NCBI GenBank assembly: GCA_947243795.1
Contig: OX365940.1
Coordinates: 372,001-436,000, forward strand
DNA length: 64,000 bases
Reading direction: 5' to 3'
From: Saccharomyces uvarum
Lineage: Eukaryota; Ascomycota; Saccharomycetes; Saccharomycetales; Saccharomycetaceae
The position numbers and the translations under genes are program-made. This document shows positions 38,501 through 46,855 of the stretch, in pieces. The notes beneath the pieces are model-generated. The model was not told the DNA's origin. It ran no database searches and worked only from the letters and a program-made list of their open reading frames with translations. Positions within the stretch are counted from its first letter, which is position 1. Every line of letters begins with the position of its first letter.

Positions 38501-39402
38501 TTAGTAGCTTCTTTTCTGAATAATTCGTTGTCCGAAGATAGCTCATGATAGATAAATCCAATTACTGCAGAAATTAATTCTGGAACAGTTTCCCAAAGTC
38601 TTAAAACCAGTTTGTGTAGTTTTGTTATCACAGTGAGTATTCTAGAATCATTGTCATCGTTGGTTCCTTGATGAATTATCTCTGAGTAGTATTTGGTCAG
38701 ATGTCTACTCATTCTATTGGAATAAGCATCGCATAAAATTAAACTAACCTCGTAGCCACAATCGGAACGAACGTTCAAACCTTCGGGGATTTCATTTGGA
38801 TTATATGTTAAAAATTTATTGAAAATCAATTTCAATACCTCTAGTGGAACAGAATCGAATTCAGAGACAACCTCGCCAAGAATACCGCCAATAACGTTGT
38901 AAAGCCTCGAAGGGAAACTCTTGTTGGAATCGTAAAATATTTGGAATAGTTCGATCAATAAATTACTTGAATTAGGCAAGTCAGCTAATAATACAATCGA
39001 TCTATATTCTAGTAACTTTGTGATTAGATAAGTTTGTTGAATATGATAGCCATTTTCTTGGTCACCCAGTTGTTCGAATTGCGAGAGCACCAATTTGAAA
39101 ATGTCTGTTAGTTGAGCATCCGTATAAGGCGCATCTGGAGCATATAGTCTTAATATATCACTCAGGCAACAGGCAGTAAAGGCACGAATTCCTACATCTT
39201 TATGTTTTAGTAGCTTCCTACTGACCAAAGCGTCCCTATATTTGTCCAATCCAGTCAAGTCGGTATTATCCTGATCCAAAGCAGCCAGTTCTTCGTGTAG
39301 AGCCTTCAAACGATCTAGAAGTTCATTTGTTGATATCAGATGCTCCGAAGTGGATATTATAGGCGACTTGAACTTCAGCTTAGCCACAGCGCCTTTCACC
39401 AT
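35566..39402 (-). CDS. PDS5: Pds5, cohesin maintenance factor
   Basis: The protein has 1278 residues (1277 in S. cerevisiae). Pds5 binds cohesin with Wpl1 and Eco1 partners and maintains sister-chromatid cohesion, while also taking part in release. The protein is built of HEAT-type helical repeats throughout, for example FRKEATKLIGQILISYSDLN and VRRASVMIFNKVPTTEIW. The C-terminal 120 residues are polar with alternating acidic and basic blocks (KKKKRVHHVRPKHHDDESDEDE), a usual disordered tail. A cluster of ACGCGT-type elements about 170 bases before the start agrees with G1/S expression. The gene is AT-rich and uncomplicated. Confidence 0.97.
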   Translation of the reverse strand: MVKGAVAKLKFKSPIISTSEHLISTNELLDRLKALHEELAALDQDNTDLTGLDKYRDALVSRKLLKHKDVGIRAFTACCLSDILRLYAPDAPYTDAQLTDIFKLVLSQFEQLGDQENGYHIQQTYLITKLLEYRSIVLLADLPNSSNLLIELFQIFYDSNKSFPSRLYNVIGGILGEVVSEFDSVPLEVLKLIFNKFLTYNPNEIPEGLNVRSDCGYEVSLILCDAYSNRMSRHLTKYYSEIIHQGTNDDNDSRILTVITKLHKLVLRLWETVPELISAVIGFIYHELSSDNELFRKEATKLIGQILISYSDLNFVSTHTDTFKTWISKIADISPDVRVQWTESIPNIITTRDDISKELNQGLAKTFIDSDPRVRRASVMIFNKVPTTEIWKNITNKAIYTSLLHLAREKNKEVRDLCINTMAKFYSSSLNEVERTYQNKEIWEIIDTIPSTLYNLYYINDSNINEQVDTVIFEYLLPFQSDNYKRVHRILMVLSHFDKKAFTSFYAFNARQIKVSFAMSKYIEFSEFLNDQENANSSQGPLILSKYNQTIQWLASGLPDSIKAIDSLETIKQFNDKRIFYLINTCITNDIPFPTLKNCFNELINKLQTPGLFKKYNISTGASIMPRDIAKVIQIFLFRASPIIYNVSNISVLLKLPNSSDPKHLTLKRKILDDISKVNPTLFKDQIRTLKTIIKNLDDTDAETHDTLTLEEALKTLYKTSKTLKDQVDFEDTFFFTKLYDFAIEGEPEIAKYSTKLIALSPKAEETLKKIKIRILPLDLKKDKHFTSHIVVLMEVFKSYPHILNDDSTDIISYLIKEVLLSNQVVGDSKKEVDWIEDSLLDESKYSAIGNKVFTLKLFTNKLRSIAPDVLRDELAESFTEKTMKLFFYLIASGGELISEFNKEFYPTPSNYQTKLRCAAGIQVLKLARISNLNNFIKPSEIIKLVNLVEDESLPVRKTFLEQLKDYVANELISIKFLPLIFFTAYEPDIELKTTTKIWINFTFGLKSFRKGTIFERVLPRLIHAISHHPDIVEGLNSEGDAYLNALTTAIDYLLFYFDSIAAQENFSLLYYLSERVKNYQDKLIEDGEDEEDEEAQKQEASKKGESRGEKMYIIGELSQMILLTLKEKRNWQHSAYPGKLNLPSDLFKPFATVQDAQLSFKTYLPENLTEKIQNNIRAKIGRILHTSQTQRQRLQKRLLAHENNESQKKKKRVHHVRPKHHDDESDEDEKSGSDNDSYLPSNKNENRKVYENVVKKKLRVRKEIDYKDDEDDDIEMV

Positions 39403-39941
39403 TTTCTTTTCGTTTTCGTTTTCTCTTTGCTTTCTCTTGTAAATACAAATCTAAAAAGAAGGGTGGTACAGTCGGTAGCAGTGGCAATATATCTCCCTTG
39501 CTATACCTTGTAAATCAATTAAAATGCTGATAGAGCCTTTGCCATGAACCGCCAAATGTTTATTACGACTTTACGCGTCGCGTCGCATCCTTCTCTTCTC
39601 TAAAATCACCTTAGACGTACTTATTCCCGGGTAATGAAATTTGACCTGGGCGGCTAAATATTTGACCCTTGAAAGTAGAACAACAGAAGAAGTTGACAAG
39701 TAGTTTTCAATTTGTCAAGAGCAAGCTAGTTGAGATTAATGATTCCTTCGTCATGGCCTTCTTTATTGTTATGGTTGGGACTTCGACAGGCCCATGCGCG
39801 TACATCACCTGTTCTTGTTGTTATGTTTGTAGAAAATTGCTTCAATTCACTTGCACTCTAGCCAACAGTATTTTGTTCTTAGAGAGAAAGCTGGCTTAGA
39901 CTTTAGTCTAATAATCAAGGTGTAGTTTTATCAAAAAAACT
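39403..39941. promoter_or_regulatory. PDS5 promoter and spacer to tRNA-Val
   Basis: These 539 bases include the MCB cluster. An open frame at 39669-39899 on the plus strand starts with TTG and shows no family resemblance, so it is not called. Nothing else is recognised. Confidence 0.5.
39573..39586. promoter_or_regulatory. MCB cluster upstream of PDS5
   Basis: ACGCGTCGCGTCGC contains one exact MluI cell-cycle box (ACGCGT, 39573-39578) and an overlapping CGCGTC. MBF (Mbp1-Swi6) binds such sites to drive G1/S genes, which suits a cohesion factor. Confidence 0.7.
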
Positions 39942-40015
39942 TGATTTCGCCCAGGATCGAACTGGGGACGTTCTGCGTGTTAAGCAGATGCCATAACCGA
40001 CTAGACCACGAAACC
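39942..40015 (-). tRNA. tV(AAC): tRNA-Val (AAC)
   Basis: The minus strand reads a complete 74-base tRNA without intron. The acceptor arms GGTTTCG and CGAAATC pair fully, followed by discriminator A. The A box (TGGTCTAGTCGG) and B box (GTTCGATCC) are intact, and the anticodon loop CTTAACA gives AAC. The sequence matches the S. cerevisiae valine tRNA as I remember it, and its position between PDS5 and VPS20 matches tV(AAC)M2. Confidence 0.96.
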
Positions 40016-40181
40016 AATTATTTTATACTAACTTACATCTAAAATAGGCTGGTACACACAATTATCATATTATATGACCTCCAACGTTAAACTGAATATA
40101 CCTGAAACAGAATAATTACGAAACACAGTGGATTTACATCATTACCACATTAGGAACTATTTGCAAGAACGTGGACCTTAG

Positions 40182-40513
40182 TATTGACCTTTGAAATTAT
40201 ATGATGATCTTTGGGATTCATTAATTCTTAATGTTATAATATTACGTATATAGATTATACTAGAGATTCCCCTCATGGATTCAGGAATCCACAAAAAGGA
40301 ATCTGCAATTTTGCATAATATTATAAATGATTCTGTTCCTCTTTTTATATGTTATCATTCATTGACCCTATTACAATATCAACCCTTGCGTTTCATCTTC
40401 CATCAAATCTGATGACAGTTTGAATCTTAATTTATTGCTCTTGTAATTTATGTCATCTTTTAACACCGTATATAATAGTAATAGATGGACGATAGTTCAA
40501 TCTTGTTCCAACA
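40182..40513 (-). mobile_element. Solo delta LTR (Ty1/Ty2 family) inserted in the sigma relic
   Basis: On the minus strand it starts TGTTGGAACAAG and carries the delta landmarks ATACGGTGTTA, GAAACGCAAGG and GGATTCCTGAATCC in order over about 332 bases. It looks nearly full length for a solo LTR. Both sides carry the 5-base target duplication CTTAG (40177-40181 and 40514-40518), and the sigma sequence continues across. It is younger than the sigma but old. Confidence 0.85.
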
Positions 40514-40649
40514 CTTAGCTAAACGAGTTACCCGAAATTTATAGAATACAGAAACAATTATTGTGGACCCGAAATTCTGCGCTTCCACCCTTTCTTTCTT
40601 TACATTTCTGATCTAATAAACATAATTGTAAGATAACTAGCACTCCGTA

Positions 40650-40890
40650 TGTTGGAATAAGAATCGATTACTGTCCCTCTGTCACTAGTGTAACAGAGTA
40701 AGCATTTTATTCGTGCTCCTATAATATTATTATGTACGGTGTTAGAAGATAACACAAATTACAAGACCAATAAAACAAGAGTCAACCCGTCATCAAATTT
40801 AATGGGGCTGAAACGCAAGGATTAATAGGATCAATGAACGATAAAATATAAAAAAACAAAAATATTTATTATATTATATAAAATATTGCG
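40650..40890 (+). mobile_element. Partial delta LTR (Ty1/Ty2 family) in the sigma relic
   Basis: It begins TGTTGGAATAAG and shows TACGGTGTTAGAAGAT and CTGAAACGCAAGGATT like the other delta, then passes into the end of the sigma relic. It is incomplete, about 240 bases. The right boundary is approximate. Confidence 0.8.
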
Positions 40891-40915
40891 GTATTAGTAT
40901 ACCAGTAATACAACA

Positions 40916-41690
40916 CTGATCTACACATACGCGTCCAATTATAATTTGAGTAATTGCCAAAACCACTTCATCCTTTAGTAACTGCTGTTGATTCGTTTTT
41001 GAAACGGTGTATTGGCTTATTCAAATTACTAGCTTGTCCATAACACCCTTGTTTGCGCCGAATGGGGATGCTTTTTGAAGGGAGTAACTACCCTAATTAA
41101 GCGACAGTGTCGTACCCCCCCGGTTGTGAATGATAAAGGTAATGGCGTGTGGCGATACGTTCATTTACTTTGGGAGGAGCTGCCAGTAAAACCACTCCTG
41201 AAGGGTTTGTTATGTTTCGCGAGGGCTTGTGCGTCTACCATATGATGTGAAGGTCTTACAGACTTTGAAGACTATTTCACTCGATATAGGATATTTGGAA
41301 TTTTCCTGATTTGAGGAAAATTCAATAAATGCGCTGGGCCATACATAGTACTATAGTACTTTAAGTTAGCCCAGAAGTTTGATAAAACCTGTTTTTCTTA
41401 CAAGTGCATATATTTACTTACTAGTCTTATGCTCAGATCATTGCGCATGCCAATGGCAATGCTATAGGTGTATTCGGAGTTCTCTTCCTGTAAAGGGTTC
41501 ATTATTGAATGAATGTATGACCGGGATAATGGCCATCTATCATGTCTTAAAGTAACTATACAAATGCACTTTACAAACCTATTCTTGAGCAATTCTATGT
41601 CCCAGATACTAAACAAAATCTATAAATGGAACCCAGATGTTGTCGCTTATTTTCTTGCTCATTTCTAGTTTTTGAGGGATGTACAAACAT
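40916..41690. other. Unassigned DNA between LTR relics and VPS20
   Basis: I cannot assign 775 bases here. The stretch 41040-41240 is richer in G and C than its surroundings and contains a run of seven C. Two hairpin-forming sequences lie at 41298-41374. A 72-codon minus-strand frame (41398-41616) resembles nothing I know. It might be an older, unrecognised Ty relic or a noncoding RNA. Confidence 0.4.
41298..41374. other. Two adjacent hairpin-forming sequences
   Basis: The first is GAATTTTCC (41298-41306), an 8-base loop, then GGAAAATTC (41315-41323), a perfect 9-bp stem. The second has CTGGGC (41334-41339) pairing with GCCCAG (41369-41374) around a perfect 14-bp palindrome, AGTACTATAGTACT (41347-41360). 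They read equally on both strands, so direction is unknown. Confidence 0.6.
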
Positions 41691-42359
41691 CTAGGACAAT
41701 AATGCTACAGGCTCCTTGCTGTTTTCCTTCTTATCTTGCACAAACTCTTTCCTTTCTTTTAGGTCGGTTTGTTCTTCTTTAGACAACGATGGTAACCCTT
41801 CTGTTGACGGCAAATTGACTGCTTCTACCTTGTCCTTCTTTTCCTTTGTATTGACCTCCATTTCTAGTGCATCTAATTCCTTATCTAACTCGTCTTCATA
41901 GTCATTTGCTCCAACAATACTTCTAGATAGTGTTTCATTAATTTCATTTTGGTATGCAATTTGGTCCTGTACATCGTCCATTAATTCATCAACGTTACTA
42001 AATTCTTTGTTCAATTTTTTCAATATTTCATTACCGTTTCTTAGCCCATTGATAAACTGTGTTTCCACCATTTTGAATTCTAGTGTTGATATCATGTTTT
42101 CCAAATTAATGAGCTGATCTGAAGCTTGTTGCAACAGGTGCTCTTGATAATGAATTCTTTTCAATAAGAACCGTACCTTGATGTTGGATTTGTAGCTGCC
42201 AGGATTATTTCGTATCAACTCTTTCAATTGGTATTTTTCTACTTGTATCAAGCTGTCTGTCCTTCTGGTAAATTTGTGAATTTCATCCTTAGATCGTTTG
42301 ACTTCTAAAATTGCCCTATCCGTCTTAGTTATTTGCACTTTGCTACTTTTCTGGCCCAT
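41691..42359 (-). CDS. VPS20: ESCRT-III subunit Vps20 (CHMP6)
   Basis: The protein has 222 residues (221 in S. cerevisiae). Vps20 is the ESCRT-III subunit that receives ESCRT-II (Vps25) and starts Snf7 filament growth on endosomes. It has the Snf7-family layout: basic helices 1-2 (ITKTDRAILEVKRSKDEIHK), then an acidic C-terminal half (DYEDELDKELDALEME). The start MGQKSSKV gives the glycine at position 2 for N-myristoylation, known for Vps20. The ATG is the first in the frame. Its 3' end faces the unassigned DNA and tRNA region. Confidence 0.95.
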   Translation of the reverse strand: MGQKSSKVQITKTDRAILEVKRSKDEIHKFTRRTDSLIQVEKYQLKELIRNNPGSYKSNIKVRFLLKRIHYQEHLLQQASDQLINLENMISTLEFKMVETQFINGLRNGNEILKKLNKEFSNVDELMDDVQDQIAYQNEINETLSRSIVGANDYEDELDKELDALEMEVNTKEKKDKVEAVNLPSTEGLPSLSKEEQTDLKERKEFVQDKKENSKEPVALLS

Positions 42360-42705
42360 TAGATGTATAAAGGTGTATCGAAAAAACTAACGTAGTGGTT
42401 TGCACTTTCCCTTAATGCTTTAATGTGTATCTGTTTCGTTCTTCTTTCTATATCCGGAATTGTATCAAATAACTCATCTTTGGATTTTCGGTCCTCTACT
42501 AATCGGGCCCAGCATATGTACATTTACGAAGAACAATAGTAAAGAGTGAAAATAAAGGTCACGAGTAAAAGTGAAAGGCAAATGTCAAAATCATGATTTT
42601 TGCGGCTGCCACAGATACTCTTTCAGTTCTCGTCTTTAATATCTATATGTCGGTACGTTAGTCCATATATAATCGTAGGCCTATTGTATATATTTGCTTG
42701 GTCAT
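42360..42705. other. VPS20 promoter and CTF18 3' end
   Basis: These 346 bases separate two minus-strand genes. I see no gene, repeat or identifiable factor site. A plus-strand frame beginning at 42600 runs into the CTF18 antisense and is not called. Confidence 0.5.
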
Positions 42706-44922
42706 TTACTCCCATAAACTATTCCAGGTTACATTCTTTCTTACTGCGTTGGAAAACCCTTCCTTATATTTCACCCATATTTTAATTTCCTCGGTGTTAT
42801 CATCAGGTTCACCTGAGCCAACATTTTTTCTTCCCCCAGAGGCTTCCTGGGTTTGATTTACTATTCGGTACTGATTTTTAAAGAAGTCGATTGTACTGGA
42901 GGAGGAATTCGACGCCGTCTTGGCCTTTTTGGTATGAATTTCCTGCGACTGCAATCTTTCCTTTGTTACTTGGTCGATATGCCTCTTCTTGACTTTGTTC
43001 TCCTCGATTTTGGCCAGCAGTGAATTAAAATTATTTGGCCTCTTATGTTGGACTTCATTGATATGTTTTGGATCTAGCAACACAACTTTGTCGACAGGCG
43101 GATCGATTGTCAATCCACCTCTTACATCAAATCCATCTGAACGATTCTCCATCAAACCCAGTTGAAAGTTTTTCATCACCTGGACTAATGTTTCAATAAT
43201 CGTTTGTTTGCACTTCAAATTTTTCACTTTATTCACGTCAGAAGAGACCATAGAATCCAAGTATGGAAGTACTTGAAAGACCAAAGAGTTTCTATTAGTA
43301 AAGCTAGCCATTAATGGTGATTCTACCGAGATGTGCCTGATAATCAAACTAACTATATCTAAATTGGCTCTTTTTAATTCTCTTTGTTCATACTCGCTGT
43401 TTTTCATTCTAATGTCGTCTTTGTTAGCAACATCACTGAATGTTTGAAAGAATACTAAAGGAACAAGAGAAGAGTATCGCAACAACTCGCCGTTATGCTC
43501 ATACATCGATTTGTACATCAAGTCGTGGAAAAACATCCAATCTGAGATGTTTGCTGGTTTCCTTATACCATTATCGGAATATTTCACATGAGGAAAAATA
43601 TTAAAGCACCCTTGCACTATTTTATCTGAGTTACCGTTGAGCTCTACTTGATGTAACAACTCGTAAAATTGATCTTTAATGTCACGATGTGGATCTCTCC
43701 TAAAGAGTTGGTTTACAATTTTAAACCAAGATATCGGCGAATCTTTGTTGGATGACTCCCATGTGCTTTTGTTGGAGTTGGACTTATCCAGTTTATCACC
43801 GCTTTTTCCGTCGATGCTTGAAGCTAAAAATTGTAGATTGTTTATACAATTCCTTACATCACCTTGAGCTAAATCAATTAATTCATTGATACTCTTTAGA
43901 GGAATACTCATGTTTTCTTTATGGCAGATGAGGTTCAATCTTTCTTGTAGTGTGGTATCAGAAGGTCTTTTCACAGGAATAATCTCACAAAAGGGTTTTA
44001 GTTTTTCTAAAGAAGGTGCATATAAATTATTGCAGATACAAATTATAGGCCGTATAAGTATAGCTGACCTTCTACTTTTGCTCTTTTTGTTTTTCTTATC
44101 CGGTTGACCAAATAATAGTTTATTAGTAGCTTTGATGTCGTTTTGAATAATGTCAACTAAAATTCTGATAAATCCGCCTTCGGCGCTTCCATCAATCTCA
44201 TCTGCAACTAAACATACCGGATTGGCATTAAAAGTATGATTGAATAAAAGATTATGAATTTTCTCCTTTACCATAGGGCCAGCCCTTTCATCGCTTGCAT
44301 TTATCTCTGAGACAGAAAACCCTGATTGTTTGGCAATAACGTGCGCCACTGAAGTTTTTCCTATCCCGGGTGGACCATGCAGTAACATAATCCTCTTCTG
44401 TGGTCTTTTCAACGGATCCGGTTCCACTTCATTTTCCTCCTTTTCACTGGGCAATTTAGGTAATTGTTCTTTAAACACAGCGGGGGTCCACTGTCTCAGC
44501 CAACCTAATATCCTCCTATTAGTCTTCTCGTTCCCCACTAAATCCAAGAACTTTTTGGGACGCCATTTCTCCACCCACAGCGAGTTGTTATCTACTTTGC
44601 TAGCCACGGTAGATGTCTTGGAACTATTAGAACGGTCTCCGCTAGACGCATCAATCCTATCTAGTAGGTAGTTGATATTGATGCCGTACGTATCGTCTGA
44701 TCTCCAAACAGTATCAGAATTGGTGTACAAACTTATATTCTCCGCGGCCGATCTCGCAGGCTTCTTCTTCAATCTAACCATTTCACCATTACTCGATACA
44801 AACGCGTCAATGTCTTCCTGGTTAACACCAATTGTGTCACCACCAGGAGCCAGTTTGCCATCTCCCGTATCAAAAAGTGAGCTTCTTCCCAATGAACCAA
44901 TGTGCGGTACGGTATCGACCAT
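42706..44922 (-). CDS. CTF18: Ctf18, large subunit of the alternative RFC clamp loader
   Basis: The protein has 738 residues (741 in S. cerevisiae). Ctf18 replaces Rfc1 in the Ctf18-RFC complex (with Dcc1, Ctf8 and Rfc2-5), which acts on PCNA at forks, in sister cohesion and in the replication checkpoint. The AAA+ ATPase core is complete: WVEKWRPKKFLDLVGNE before it, Walker A GPPGIGKT at 183-190, Walker B in CLVADEIDG, and sensor 1 region in IICICNNLY. The C-terminal end, which binds Dcc1 and Ctf8, carries IDFFKNQYRIV and KIWVKYKEGFSNAVRK. It is divergent from SEC14. An ACGCG element near 45021 may be an MBF half site. Confidence 0.96.
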   Translation of the reverse strand: MVDTVPHIGSLGRSSLFDTGDGKLAPGGDTIGVNQEDIDAFVSSNGEMVRLKKKPARSAAENISLYTNSDTVWRSDDTYGININYLLDRIDASSGDRSNSSKTSTVASKVDNNSLWVEKWRPKKFLDLVGNEKTNRRILGWLRQWTPAVFKEQLPKLPSEKEENEVEPDPLKRPQKRIMLLHGPPGIGKTSVAHVIAKQSGFSVSEINASDERAGPMVKEKIHNLLFNHTFNANPVCLVADEIDGSAEGGFIRILVDIIQNDIKATNKLLFGQPDKKNKKSKSRRSAILIRPIICICNNLYAPSLEKLKPFCEIIPVKRPSDTTLQERLNLICHKENMSIPLKSINELIDLAQGDVRNCINNLQFLASSIDGKSGDKLDKSNSNKSTWESSNKDSPISWFKIVNQLFRRDPHRDIKDQFYELLHQVELNGNSDKIVQGCFNIFPHVKYSDNGIRKPANISDWMFFHDLMYKSMYEHNGELLRYSSLVPLVFFQTFSDVANKDDIRMKNSEYEQRELKRANLDIVSLIIRHISVESPLMASFTNRNSLVFQVLPYLDSMVSSDVNKVKNLKCKQTIIETLVQVMKNFQLGLMENRSDGFDVRGGLTIDPPVDKVVLLDPKHINEVQHKRPNNFNSLLAKIEENKVKKRHIDQVTKERLQSQEIHTKKAKTASNSSSSTIDFFKNQYRIVNQTQEASGGRKNVGSGEPDDNTEEIKIWVKYKEGFSNAVRKNVTWNSLWE

Positions 44923-45178
44923 GGTGCTGTTATTCTGCCTGGGTCCTGGCTGGACCCATTCCTTACACTTACCATATATTGAAGATCTCTTTATTTTACG
45001 TGTCAGATGCCCCGTATAACGCGACCAGCCGGCCTATTTTTTCCAATTTTTTTTTCAACGTTGATCAACAATAAATTGGTACATCGTCCATTGTTTGTGT
45101 CTTATGTGTCCTTTAATGTTATGTCGCTTGGCGAATCCTTATATCAGTAAACCAGATCTTCAGCATTCTCAAAACACG

Positions 45179-46253
<1,075 letters not shown>

Positions 46254-46855
46254 TATCATTTTAAAGACATTTTTTTTCGATAAAGAAAAAGGGGGCTATA
46301 AGTATTATTTTACAGCTAGGATAAGTACAGAATATGATTGTTTTCTCTCTTCAACTTTTTGAAATAGGCATAGTTATCTCTTTTATCTCCTTTGTTGTTG
46401 TTTTTTTTACTGGACTATTTGCTTAGCTTAAAATTATGTCTGTTATTTTTCAATCATACCTTGATTTTAGTTTATTTTGAAAGCAGTTATATACATTTAC
46501 ATTATAGAATACTTACGCACGTCTTAAAACAATAAAAACAAAAAATAGTGTGAAGACAAAATTGTGCTGTTTTTTATGCGTTATAAATACACTCATAAAG
46601 TACATGCATGATAAGTTTAAAGATAGCTTTATTTAGTTCCACCATCCGTACACACTGAAACTGTTAGATAGAAATATTTTAAGTGACTAATCGTTCCACT
46701 CAATGGTCTAGTCGTAAAATCCTCTCTTGCAAGAAAAAAAACTCTCCACGGTAGCCAATACCCTCAAAGACCCAATCCAGCGTCTACTCATGTCTCAATT
46801 GGGTCTTCTGTCTTCTAAACAAACATTGTCATTTTATTTAGAATAGGCCATTAGT
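46254..46855. other. Long convergent spacer between SEC14 and NAM7
   Basis: At 602 bases this is longer than most tail-to-tail spacers in this window. It is AT-rich up to about 46660, with the SEC14 3'-end signals. The 46680-46830 part is less AT-rich and includes a short tRNA-like 5' half (46702-46722). No gene is supported. Confidence 0.5.

Larger units (their letters stand above)
40030..40915 (+). mobile_element. Old sigma LTR (Ty3 family), split by two later delta LTR insertions
   Basis: Pieces outside the two delta elements match, by eye and from memory, the sigma LTR in order: near 40060-40180, around 40514-40649 (ATTCTGCGCTTCCA), and the terminal GTAATACAACA ending at 40915. The beginning lies roughly 15 bases upstream of the tRNA gene, where Ty3 is known to insert at Pol III start sites. 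It is an old, decayed solo LTR in about three pieces. The exact 5' boundary is uncertain. Confidence 0.65.

Noticed and set aside
39669-39899. 76-codon frame between PDS5 and tRNA-Val
   Set aside because: It begins with TTG, not ATG, and shows no resemblance to a known protein.
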